Shown piece by piece: positions 21,896 through 27,981 of a DNA stretch of 27,981 bases (its first letter is position 1; each line of letters opens with the position of its first letter). Position numbers and translations under genes: made by a program. The stretch is from CAZOHC01 sp964579845 (GTDB lineage Bacteria > Patescibacteriota > Microgenomatia > Levybacterales > UBA12049). A model generated the notes under the pieces. It was not told the DNA's origin and searched no databases. It saw only the letters and a list, made by a program, of their open reading frames with translations. Where the stretch lies: contig CAZOHC010000013.1 in assembly GCA_964579845.1 (NCBI GenBank), positions 1-27,981 of the forward strand. The letters run 5' to 3'.

Positions 21896-22399
21896 TTACA
21901 ATGCTTTACTGAGATCAGCTTGGTAAACTTTGCCGTCTGCTTTGGTTACTTTTACTATTAAATCGACACGCTCGATTCCTGTATCAAATCGGCATTTCCC
22001 TCCTGTTGAACAGGTTCCGAGCTCACGTCTTTCGGATAAAAATTCGGATTCACCAGGTTTAATCTCTGCTTCACCGCCGAATCCCTGCGTGACCAATCCG
22101 CCGCCACCGTCTCCCGTGTCAGGTGCGATTGCATCATAGGTGAATTCCCATTCTAAATGTGTTATATCTTTCAAATTTGCTACTCTGAACTGAATATATT
22201 TGAGGTCACTACTCGGGATAATCTCAAGCCCGAGTTCTTCAGCGCTGATTTTCGGTAATTCCTGCTGTACTGAGCCTGTCTCTTCAACGGTGTCACTATT
22301 CCGACCGGAGATGAAGAAGTAACCACCGATGAGCGCGAGAATGAGGAAAACTACGATAACGATAAGCAAATTTCTATTCATAACTATGCTTTTCATCAT
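21896..22399 (-). CDS. Unknown membrane-anchored extracytoplasmic protein
   Basis: 167 aa, not recognised. One N-terminal hydrophobic helix (about residues 10-31, LLIVIVVFLILALIGGYFFI) has a basic residue before it, so the rest should face outward. The outer part begins with an acidic linker and then reads as a beta-rich domain. A Gly-rich loop (GDGGGG, about 96-101) and two cysteines in CSTGGKC (about 128-134) suggest a local disulfide or metal turn. The C-terminus RVDLIVKVTKADGKVYQADL resembles one strand hairpin of an Ig-like fold, which is only a guess. The ATG at 22399 overlaps the preceding stop by one base (TAATG), so translation is coupled. A second ATG follows at 22396. Confidence 0.75.
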   Translation of the reverse strand: MMKSIVMNRNLLIVIVVFLILALIGGYFFISGRNSDTVEETGSVQQELPKISAEELGLEIIPSSDLKYIQFRVANLKDITHLEWEFTYDAIAPDTGDGGGGLVTQGFGGEAEIKPGESEFLSERRELGTCSTGGKCRFDTGIERVDLIVKVTKADGKVYQADLSKAL

Positions 22400-22761
22400 T
22401 ATGATAGACTTTCATTATCATTGTCAATATTCTCAGTTTGCGGATAAAAGCCCTGAAACAGTTCGTTCACTCGCTTCATATAGTCTGGTTTTACCTCTTG
22501 CTGCCAATACTCAACCGTCGCCGGGACATTGAGGCCTTTGGAGAGTTCGTCAAGACTTTCTGTATGCATCTGAAGGACATCATCATTAATACCGTTCGAA
22601 CGTAGGGCATCTGCGAGCATGACTCCCCGCTGCAGTAAACTGAGATATTCCGGAAAAATGACTACTTCGTCTCCTGTTTCAGATGATGAAAACGGACGTT
22701 GTTCGGACGTTGATTTGCCCTGAACTTCATATAAGGTAGGTGACTCTTTACGAGATGGCAT
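22399..22761 (-). CDS. Unknown hydrophilic protein downstream of glyS
   Basis: 120 aa from the ATG at 22761, not recognised. The first 30 residues are polar and probably disordered. Residues about 33-105 are predicted helical (VIFPEYLSLLQRGVMLADAL, SLDELSKGLNVPATVEYWQQ). LSKGLNVPATVEYW hints at a small helix-turn-helix-like unit, but this is not firm. The tail is acidic. No signal or membrane segment is seen. The open frame extends to a GTG at 22839, but that would overlap glyS by 71 bp. The ATG falls 8 nt after the glyS stop and is preferred. It overlaps the next gene by one base and so forms a three-gene unit with glyS. Confidence 0.7.
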   Translation of the reverse strand: MPSRKESPTLYEVQGKSTSEQRPFSSSETGDEVVIFPEYLSLLQRGVMLADALRSNGINDDVLQMHTESLDELSKGLNVPATVEYWQQEVKPDYMKRVNELFQGFYPQTENIDNDNESLS

Positions 22762-22768
22762 CTCATCT

Positions 22769-24166
22769 CTATGATAGCTTTTCTCTGAAATAGTTGGCAA
22801 GCTCCACGAGAGGTACCCGTTCCTGCTTTGCGGTATCACGATCGCGAACAGTTACAGAGTCATTCTCGAGAGTATCAAAATCGATCGTCACACACCAGGG
22901 AGTTCCGATCTCATCCTGGTAGAGGTACCGTTTTCCGATATTCCCACGATCATCCCAAGTAATATGCATTTCTTTCTTCAGCGATCTATATATCTCGCGG
23001 GCTTTGTCGACTAACTCAGGTTTATTAGCAAGCAATGGAAAAACAGCTACTTTAAAAGGCGCGACTTGCGGGCTGAATTTCATTACTGTTCTGCCTTGTT
23101 CAGCATCTTCTTCGTATGCATCAAGGAGTACCATCAGAAGCGCCCGTGTCAGACCGAGTGCAGGTTCGATAACATGCGGAACAATTTTCTCATTCGTCTG
23201 AGGATCGACAATAAACATTTCTCTCCCTGAATGTTCCCGGTGTTTCATCAGATCATAATCAGTCCGATACGCCAGGCCCCAGAGCTCTTTCATCCCGAAC
23301 GGAAATTGATATTCCAGATCTTCCGTCCGTTTACTGTAGAACGATCGCTCTTCATCATTATGTACGCGCCAACGAAGCTTCTCTTCGGAGACACCGAGGG
23401 TTTTCGTTACAAAATCCCACATGTCAGTTTTCCATGTCTCAAAAAGTCCTTCCCAATCTGTTTTTTCCGGATTAAAGAAATACTCAATTTCTCCCTGATC
23501 AAATTCTATCGTGCGAAACACTGAGTTTCCGAGTGTGATTTCGTTCCGGAAGGACTTGCCGATCTGAGCGATCCCAAACGGCAATCGGACGCGAGTCGAA
23601 CTCACGACATTGTTAAAATTAATAAACATACCTTGTGCCGTCTCTCCCCGTAAATACGCAAGTGACTGATCACCCTCGACAATTCCCAAATTCACCGGAA
23701 ACATGAGGTTAAAGGATTTGACATCAGTCCAATCATGTTCTTTGCACTTAGGACACGTGATTGTGTGTTCGCGGATTATTGCTGTCAGTTCCTCAGGATT
23801 GAGTCCTTCAACTATCTTTTTTTCTCCTTTTTGTTCAAACCAATCTTCAATGATATGATCAGCTCTGAACCGAGACTTACAATTCCGGCAGTCAATCATC
23901 GCATCTGAAAACCCTGTGGTATGCCCTGTCGCATCCCAGACAGCGTGATGCGAGATAATACTGGCTTCAATTCCGACAATATCATCACGCTCCTGAACAA
24001 ATCGTTTCCACCAGAGGTCTTTTATATTTCTAAGAAGCTCAACGCCGACTGGTCCATAATCATAGGTATTGGCGAGTCCACCGTAGAGATCAGAGCCAGG
24101 ATAGATAAATCCGCGACGTTTTGCGAGGGAAACAATTTTTTCCATGAGGTCATTATTCTCTGCCAT
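22769..24166 (-). CDS. glyS: Glycyl-tRNA synthetase, homodimeric (eukaryote/archaeal-like) type
   Basis: 465-aa class II synthetase that charges tRNA-Gly. The start MEKIVSLAKRRGFIYPGSDL then YGGLANTYDYGPVGVELLRN is the family hallmark of the alpha2 enzyme, distinct from the alpha2beta2 GlyQ/GlyS pair. Two CxxC pairs (DCRNCKSRF, ITCPKCKEHDW) mark a zinc-binding insertion. The motif 2 region has RGETAQGMFINF and GIAQIGKSFRNE. Motif 3 includes EPALGLTRALL. The anticodon-binding domain is in the last ~110 residues (VAVFPLLAN, ITWDDRGNIGKRYLYQDEIG). Length is normal. TGGTATCAT ends 8 nt before the ATG at 24166. Identity is certain. Confidence 0.97.
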   Translation of the reverse strand: MAENNDLMEKIVSLAKRRGFIYPGSDLYGGLANTYDYGPVGVELLRNIKDLWWKRFVQERDDIVGIEASIISHHAVWDATGHTTGFSDAMIDCRNCKSRFRADHIIEDWFEQKGEKKIVEGLNPEELTAIIREHTITCPKCKEHDWTDVKSFNLMFPVNLGIVEGDQSLAYLRGETAQGMFINFNNVVSSTRVRLPFGIAQIGKSFRNEITLGNSVFRTIEFDQGEIEYFFNPEKTDWEGLFETWKTDMWDFVTKTLGVSEEKLRWRVHNDEERSFYSKRTEDLEYQFPFGMKELWGLAYRTDYDLMKHREHSGREMFIVDPQTNEKIVPHVIEPALGLTRALLMVLLDAYEEDAEQGRTVMKFSPQVAPFKVAVFPLLANKPELVDKAREIYRSLKKEMHITWDDRGNIGKRYLYQDEIGTPWCVTIDFDTLENDSVTVRDRDTAKQERVPLVELANYFREKLS

Positions 24167-24174
24167 ATGTGCGT

Positions 24175-24183
24175 ATGATACCA
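24175..24183 (-). promoter_or_regulatory. Extended -10 promoter of glyS
   Basis: Minus strand TGGTATCAT (TG-N-TATCAT, five of six in the hexamer) ends 8 nt before the ATG. No Shine-Dalgarno is seen, so a leader of about 0-2 nt is predicted. Confidence 0.45.
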
Positions 24184-24199
24184 GAAATGTATACTACTT

Positions 24200-24793
24200 T
24201 CACCTCATCCATTCCATATCTATGTTATCAAGCACACCATTCCAAGCTCCCATATCATATGATTGAGAAAGGAATCGCACTTGTATCGAGGTTGGGGTAT
24301 TCGTCCGCTCGAATAAATCATAAATATCGACCCCTGAGTCCATACATTGCTTGAGATGTGCGTTAACTGGGAGGGTACCTCCCTTATGGACGGGGTCGAC
24401 AAAAGGCAAAGTTGCATATCGTTCTGAAATTTTGTCTATAAATGTAAAGGTGTGCCTTTTATCTCGCAGTTCAAATCCCAGAAAGACATTGGCAAGCGTT
24501 ATGTTTACTGCCTGTTCGTTCAGCGAATCATCATAACGTATCTCAGGTGTAAAAATTCTCGTATCTTTGCCTTGATTTATTAATGGATACAGTATAACTT
24601 CCCATCTTCCTCGCAGCTTTTTCCGAAATTCATCGTAGTAAGGTTCTGATAATGCTTTAATCTCATCCATCCATGGTAACGGGTCAGCATCTGAGGAGAT
24701 ATATGTACGCAGCAAAGGAGATCGAGCCAGAATGGTCTCCTTAGATTCAAAATCAGAAAATTCTTTACCTGAATGGTGAGATTCATTACTCAT
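24200..24793 (-). CDS. Unknown protein between recO and glyS
   Basis: 197 aa from the ATG at 24793, not recognised. It is soluble, with no membrane segment. Aromatic and acidic residues are frequent, for example LRGRWEVILYPLINQGKDTR, FLGFELRDKRHTFTFIDKI and MDSGVDIYDLFERTNTPTSI. The alternation suggests a mixed alpha/beta fold. The frame runs up to a TTG at 24823, but a TGCTATAAT box overlaps that part and ends 7 nt before the ATG, so the ATG is the start. The gene has its own promoter and follows recO by about 40 bp. Confidence 0.72.
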   Translation of the reverse strand: MSNESHHSGKEFSDFESKETILARSPLLRTYISSDADPLPWMDEIKALSEPYYDEFRKKLRGRWEVILYPLINQGKDTRIFTPEIRYDDSLNEQAVNITLANVFLGFELRDKRHTFTFIDKISERYATLPFVDPVHKGGTLPVNAHLKQCMDSGVDIYDLFERTNTPTSIQVRFLSQSYDMGAWNGVLDNIDMEWMR

Positions 24794-24800
24794 TTGGAGG

Positions 24801-24809
24801 ATTATAGCA
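24801..24809 (-). promoter_or_regulatory. Extended -10 promoter of the unknown gene at 24200-24793
   Basis: TGCTATAAT, identical to the box before the McrB-like gene, ends 7 nt before the ATG. The predicted transcription start is the A of the ATG. Confidence 0.6.
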
Positions 24810-24832
24810 AACTCAGCTTCCAAAACTCCAGA

Positions 24833-25375
24833 CTAGCTGATTTTCGCAAAAATTGATTTACTTTTCAAACGTCGTTCCAGTATTTCTTCGATGAGTGCGT
24901 GAGTATTCCGGTCATCTGTTTCTTCCCGTTGGTGCCAGTAGCCAAGCGTTGTCAATAGATTCACTTCAAACTCGCGAAGCAATGGCTTTAACTGCTTTTC
25001 ATACGATAACCGAGCTAACGTATCCCGTAACAGGACAAATATATCTTCGTGCTCCTGTTCTTCCGGACAAAGTCCCTCAACAATCTCACACAGATGGTAC
25101 GCTGCCCAGACGCGAGTCAAATTTTTCTTCAGTCCGGCATAGTCCTCAATCACTTGAGCCTCCGTGAGAATCGGTAGTTTTCCTCCTCGATACAGTGTCA
25201 GAGAGGCATGGTTCAGAGGTTCTATATGGGGAGAACGTCTACTGGTTATTCTTCTAACGCCTTTAGCTTTTATCTGCATTTTTCCGTCATTTCGGGTAAA
25301 TACCGTGAGAATTTTGTCCGCTTCTCCGATGTTTCGCCGCTTCAGAACGATTGCTTCTGTTTTATAACTACGCAC
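24833..25375 (-). CDS. recO: RecO-type DNA repair protein, short form
   Basis: 180 aa. RecO loads RecA with RecR in gap repair. The N-terminal OB fold is typical: SYKTEAIVLKRRNIGEADKI, then LTVFTRNDGKMQIKAKGVRR and HIEPLNHASLTLYRGGKLPILTEAQVIE. A helical part follows with AAYHLCEIVEGLCPEEQEHE and FEVNLLTTLGYWHQ. The usual C-terminal zinc-binding or helical tail is missing or very short, since common RecO proteins have about 240-250 aa. The start is a GTG at 25375 with TATACT ending 6 nt upstream. It probably has its own leaderless transcript. Confidence 0.88.
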   Translation of the reverse strand: MRSYKTEAIVLKRRNIGEADKILTVFTRNDGKMQIKAKGVRRITSRRSPHIEPLNHASLTLYRGGKLPILTEAQVIEDYAGLKKNLTRVWAAYHLCEIVEGLCPEEQEHEDIFVLLRDTLARLSYEKQLKPLLREFEVNLLTTLGYWHQREETDDRNTHALIEEILERRLKSKSIFAKIS

Positions 25376-25381
25376 ATAAGT

Positions 25382-25387
25382 AGTATA
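25382..25387 (-). promoter_or_regulatory. -10 box of recO (leaderless, GTG start)
   Basis: Minus strand TTTATACT, with the hexamer ending 6 nt before the GTG at 25375. A second TTTATACT lies about 20 nt further upstream, so two promoters may be stacked. Confidence 0.5.
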
Positions 25388-25449
25388 AAGTAACAGAAAG
25401 AAAGTATAAAGAGTTACAATGCATCTAGTGATGGATTAGTACCAAAGCC

Positions 25450-27411
25450 TTACAATTTGAGGGAAAATTCTTTGTCTGCAAAGAGGCTGAATTCATCCTG
25501 TTTTTTTCCGTTTACAGTTATCGTATAAGGCGTACCATCAGTTCCGGGCTGTTTCTGAATCATAACGGGAAGAGATGATCCGTCATCAAGTTTAAACGGC
25601 AGAGTATATGATATGGTGAAGGTTTTCTTTCCCAGTGGTCTGACCGTTAAGAAGCCGTCAAAAACTGTTTTCCCGAGTTCATCATACGTTGTCATTTTTA
25701 CCTCAGAGCCCTTACTATCGACAAGCTTACTCCCTTGCGGCACATAAATTCTGAGCCAGTTTCGAAGCTCAGCGTTCAGACACAGTCCTCCCCGCTCCAA
25801 GTTACAATCAGAAGGCGGGAACTCATTCTGATATTCTAGCGTGATGGTTTTGGTAATCGTGCCGTCATCCGCCACCTCATAGACCTCATCAACTGACTGC
25901 GTCGTAAAGAGGTTAGATTTCTGGCCACCGAGATTCGCATTATTAATATGAAGATAATCTCCTTCAAACGGCCTGATCTGTCCGGCAGCATTCAGCGCCT
26001 GAATTCCACTCTGGGCTTCCTTATCGAAGAGATAGAACATGACGTGTTTCTGATTCACCTGCATCAACATTGATTGGAAAAGAGGGCCCCAATACTCTTT
26101 CGGTGAAGACGTCAGGGCTTTATCCATAATAGAGCGCATGAGTGAGCCAATAAGTCCTTTTCTGTCAGTTCTGATGTAATTCACCGGACGTGAGATATTA
26201 TCTTCTAGCTCGTAGATAACCTGAGGGCATTTACATCTCGCGTCTTCTTTTGTCGTGAACGTAATCCCTGAAGCAGTTACCTGGTCATCAAGAATCCTAA
26301 TTGTCGAGACCAGCACGTGTGTATCGAGTGCGATAATACCGTCGATATCCTGATCTGCTGAAGGAGATTTTTGATACAAAGAATAGAATGTTTCCATCGA
26401 CTTAACAAAGTCAGGTGATAAGTTAGAGTTTCGAAGATTGAGGCGAGGCTCGTTCGGAAGATATTTCAGAATCGGTGCCGGTGCCGGTGGTTTGTTCGGT
26501 ATCGCATCATCTAACGGATAGATATCGTCCTGTCTGTCTACTGAGATAACACCTTTATCCAATTTAAAAATAGAATAGGATGTGAGAAATCCTCCTGTCG
26601 GGCGGAGTTCTTTATCATTTTGGAATAAAACTAAGTATTTTTTCTCTTCTGACTCACCGAGCAATGAGGGAAGGACTTTAATGAGCGGCTTTGCCTGCTC
26701 AACAAACATATTGGCTCCGATCGTTGTTTCGCGGAGCTGTGTCAGCTGTGACTTTATATCTTTTCCGAACAAAAATTCCGGGTAATGATCAGGGTTGATC
26801 TGACTTACCTCATCTTCAACTTTATTTAAGGATTCAGAAATACTGTCGATCTGCGGGGTGATTTTCCCCATGGTTAACACTGCTGTCTTTATCCGCTCTT
26901 CCGTTGAACCGGTCGCACTTCCTTCACCTTTCAGTCCCAACACATCAGCATACGGCTTGAGAGACTCAACCACCATCGTTGCACTCTGCAGACCATACTC
27001 ACCGGCTTTGAGTGCATGGTCAGCATCATTATAGTACCAATTTACGAGGGGAACTAACTTAAAAAAAGCCAATCTCCCCATATGCTTTTGTGTTTCAGTC
27101 AGACTTTCCTGTGTTTTTTTCAGCTCATCTGATGCTTGCGCGATATTCTGTGTTTTGACCGCATCCGCAACGAGACGAGCTTGAGCCATTGTCTGTTGCG
27201 CAGACGTATATGCATTTTTGGCAGGAATAACGACAAAAAAGAAGCCAAGCAGTAACACCACGAGGACAACACCGAGCGTTACTCCTAATTTCTGCCTGTT
27301 TATCTTTAATTTTGACAACGATTTCCCTGTTCTCCTTTTTCTCCTCGCCATAGTATCATCCTTCTCTATTTCAGATTTTGCGTGCAATTCTATCTTTTCG
27401 AAACTTCCCAT
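25450..27411 (-). CDS. DUF4012 domain-containing membrane protein
   Basis: 653 aa. A basic N-terminus (RRKRRTGK) leads to one hydrophobic helix (about 42-63), so the bulk is extracytoplasmic. A predicted coiled coil (about 70-120, 170-240) precedes the DUF4012 core. The core begins KKYLVLFQNDKELRPTGGFL, the family signature, with TSYSIFKLDKGVISV and DIYPLDD after it. Relatives are large surface proteins often next to exopolysaccharide glycosyltransferases. The gene sits beside a sugar transferase here as well. Function is unknown; a role in handling or anchoring surface glycans is inferred. Start ATG at 27411; a second Met at 27351 precedes the basic stretch and is possible. Confidence 0.88.
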   Translation of the reverse strand: MGSFEKIELHAKSEIEKDDTMARRKRRTGKSLSKLKINRQKLGVTLGVVLVVLLLGFFFVVIPAKNAYTSAQQTMAQARLVADAVKTQNIAQASDELKKTQESLTETQKHMGRLAFFKLVPLVNWYYNDADHALKAGEYGLQSATMVVESLKPYADVLGLKGEGSATGSTEERIKTAVLTMGKITPQIDSISESLNKVEDEVSQINPDHYPEFLFGKDIKSQLTQLRETTIGANMFVEQAKPLIKVLPSLLGESEEKKYLVLFQNDKELRPTGGFLTSYSIFKLDKGVISVDRQDDIYPLDDAIPNKPPAPAPILKYLPNEPRLNLRNSNLSPDFVKSMETFYSLYQKSPSADQDIDGIIALDTHVLVSTIRILDDQVTASGITFTTKEDARCKCPQVIYELEDNISRPVNYIRTDRKGLIGSLMRSIMDKALTSSPKEYWGPLFQSMLMQVNQKHVMFYLFDKEAQSGIQALNAAGQIRPFEGDYLHINNANLGGQKSNLFTTQSVDEVYEVADDGTITKTITLEYQNEFPPSDCNLERGGLCLNAELRNWLRIYVPQGSKLVDSKGSEVKMTTYDELGKTVFDGFLTVRPLGKKTFTISYTLPFKLDDGSSLPVMIQKQPGTDGTPYTITVNGKKQDEFSLFADKEFSLKL

Positions 27412-27421
27412 ACCAGTCTAC

Positions 27422-27451
27422 ATAATACTGAACTTTCTGAAAAAATGTCAA
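27422..27451 (-). promoter_or_regulatory. Promoter of the DUF4012 gene
   Basis: Minus strand TTGACA (27451-27446), 18-nt spacer, TATTAT (27427-27422), then 10 nt to the ATG at 27411. This is the best -35/-10 pair of the short-leader promoters in the window. Confidence 0.65.
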
Positions 27452-27472
27452 ATAGCCCGTTGTTTTTTGAGG

Positions 27473-27981
27473 CTAGAGTGCACCTCTCCCGGTAATAATT
27501 GCAAGCGGAGTTTTGGCAATGATGTATAAATCATACAGAATAGAGCGTTTCTTTACATATTCTGCATCCATCTCAATCCGTTTATCAAAATTAATACTCG
27601 ACCTACCGGAGACCTGCCAGTAGCCGGTTAATCCCGGCTTGACAGATAGTACGATTTTGACAGCGTCACGAGTGTCAGGATATTTTTTCTGCTGATCCCG
27701 TAGCTCATCAGGATAATATGCTCTGGGTCCGACCAAACTCATATCTCCGTTGAGAATATTCACAAGCTGTGGAAGCTCATCAAGCGAATGTTTTCGGATA
27801 AACCTGCCCACAGGTGTCACACGAGGATCATTTTTCAATTTATAACTGCCTTTTTTATACATCTCATACAATTTTGCAAAATCAGGGTCTTCCCTGAGTA
27901 ATGTATGGGCATTCTGAATCATTGAACGGAACTTATACATCTTAAATGGCTCACCATTCTTGCCGACACGTTCCGGTGTAT
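27473..27981 (-). CDS. Bacterial sugar transferase, polyprenyl-phosphate glycosylphosphotransferase (partial)
   Basis: C-terminal catalytic part of a WcaJ/WbaP-type initiating transferase, which puts the first sugar phosphate on undecaprenyl phosphate for a surface polysaccharide. It is cut by the right edge. In-frame codons before the internal Met at 27940 read PERVGKNGEPFKMYKFRSM, the family signature, so the gene continues beyond the window. Further motifs are DPRVTPVGRFIRKHSLDELP, LNGDMSLVGPRAYYP and VKPGLTGYWQVSGRS. It ends 62 nt before the DUF4012 start and has no membrane segments in the visible part apart from a hydrophobic C-terminal stretch (YDLYIIAKTPLAIITG). Family is certain; the sugar is unknown. 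Confidence 0.93.
   Translation of the reverse strand, partial: TPERVGKNGEPFKMYKFRSMIQNAHTLLREDPDFAKLYEMYKKGSYKLKNDPRVTPVGRFIRKHSLDELPQLVNILNGDMSLVGPRAYYPDELRDQQKKYPDTRDAVKIVLSVKPGLTGYWQVSGRSSINFDKRIEMDAEYVKKRSILYDLYIIAKTPLAIITGRGAL

Noticed and set aside
1..27981. Recoded UGA, as in some CPR lineages
   Set aside because: All recognised families are full length with standard stops, and none needs UGA read as an amino acid.

Overview
The window holds a division and cell wall (dcw) cluster, almost all of it on the minus strand, with a mobile-looking edge on the left and a polysaccharide-type edge on the right. GC content is moderate by eye and clearly lower in the first ~1.6 kb. Every recognisable family reads full length in the standard code. 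Several features suggest a Candidate Phyla Radiation (Patescibacteria) genome, perhaps Microgenomates: compact overlapping genes, a DUF4012 protein, a separated GlmU, reduced FtsQ, MurB, MurE and RecO, and very few Shine-Dalgarno sites. That assignment is inference.

Layout in transcription order, from high to low coordinates. At 27981-24793 are a bacterial sugar transferase cut by the edge, a DUF4012 membrane protein, RecO and an unknown protein. At 24166-21896 is glycyl-tRNA synthetase followed by two unknown genes, the second membrane anchored. From 21711 runs the dcw cluster: a promoter with three 10-bp-spaced operator repeats, then mraZ, rsmH, an ftsL-like gene and ftsI. At 18252-16853 is an insert of three non-dcw genes: an EMAP-II-like tRNA-binding protein and a DUF192 protein on the plus strand, and a YdjM/DUF457 membrane protein. 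The cluster resumes with murE, murC, a reduced murB-like gene, murA, glmU as two adjacent genes, a HAD hydrolase, glmS, mraY, ftsW, murG, a short ftsQ-like gene, ftsA and ftsZ, closed by a hairpin terminator at about 1700-1725. Below this, in AT-richer DNA, lie a complete tyrosine recombinase and the first 177 codons of an McrB-like (MrcB_N/DUF3578) protein.

Functionally, GlmS and the two GlmU halves supply UDP-GlcNAc. MurA, the MurB-like protein, MurC and MurE build the muropeptide precursor, and MraY and MurG build the lipid intermediates. FtsW and FtsI polymerise and cross-link, and FtsA, FtsZ, FtsL and FtsQ form the divisome. No murD, murF, ddl or glmM gene is present in the window.

Two patterns stand out. 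First, nine genes have a -10 element ending only 6-10 nt before the start codon, which implies leaderless or nearly leaderless mRNAs. Second, the intergenic gaps carry short tandem repeats of strict 7- or 9-nt period, including a mirrored pair of four 9-mers between murC and murE.
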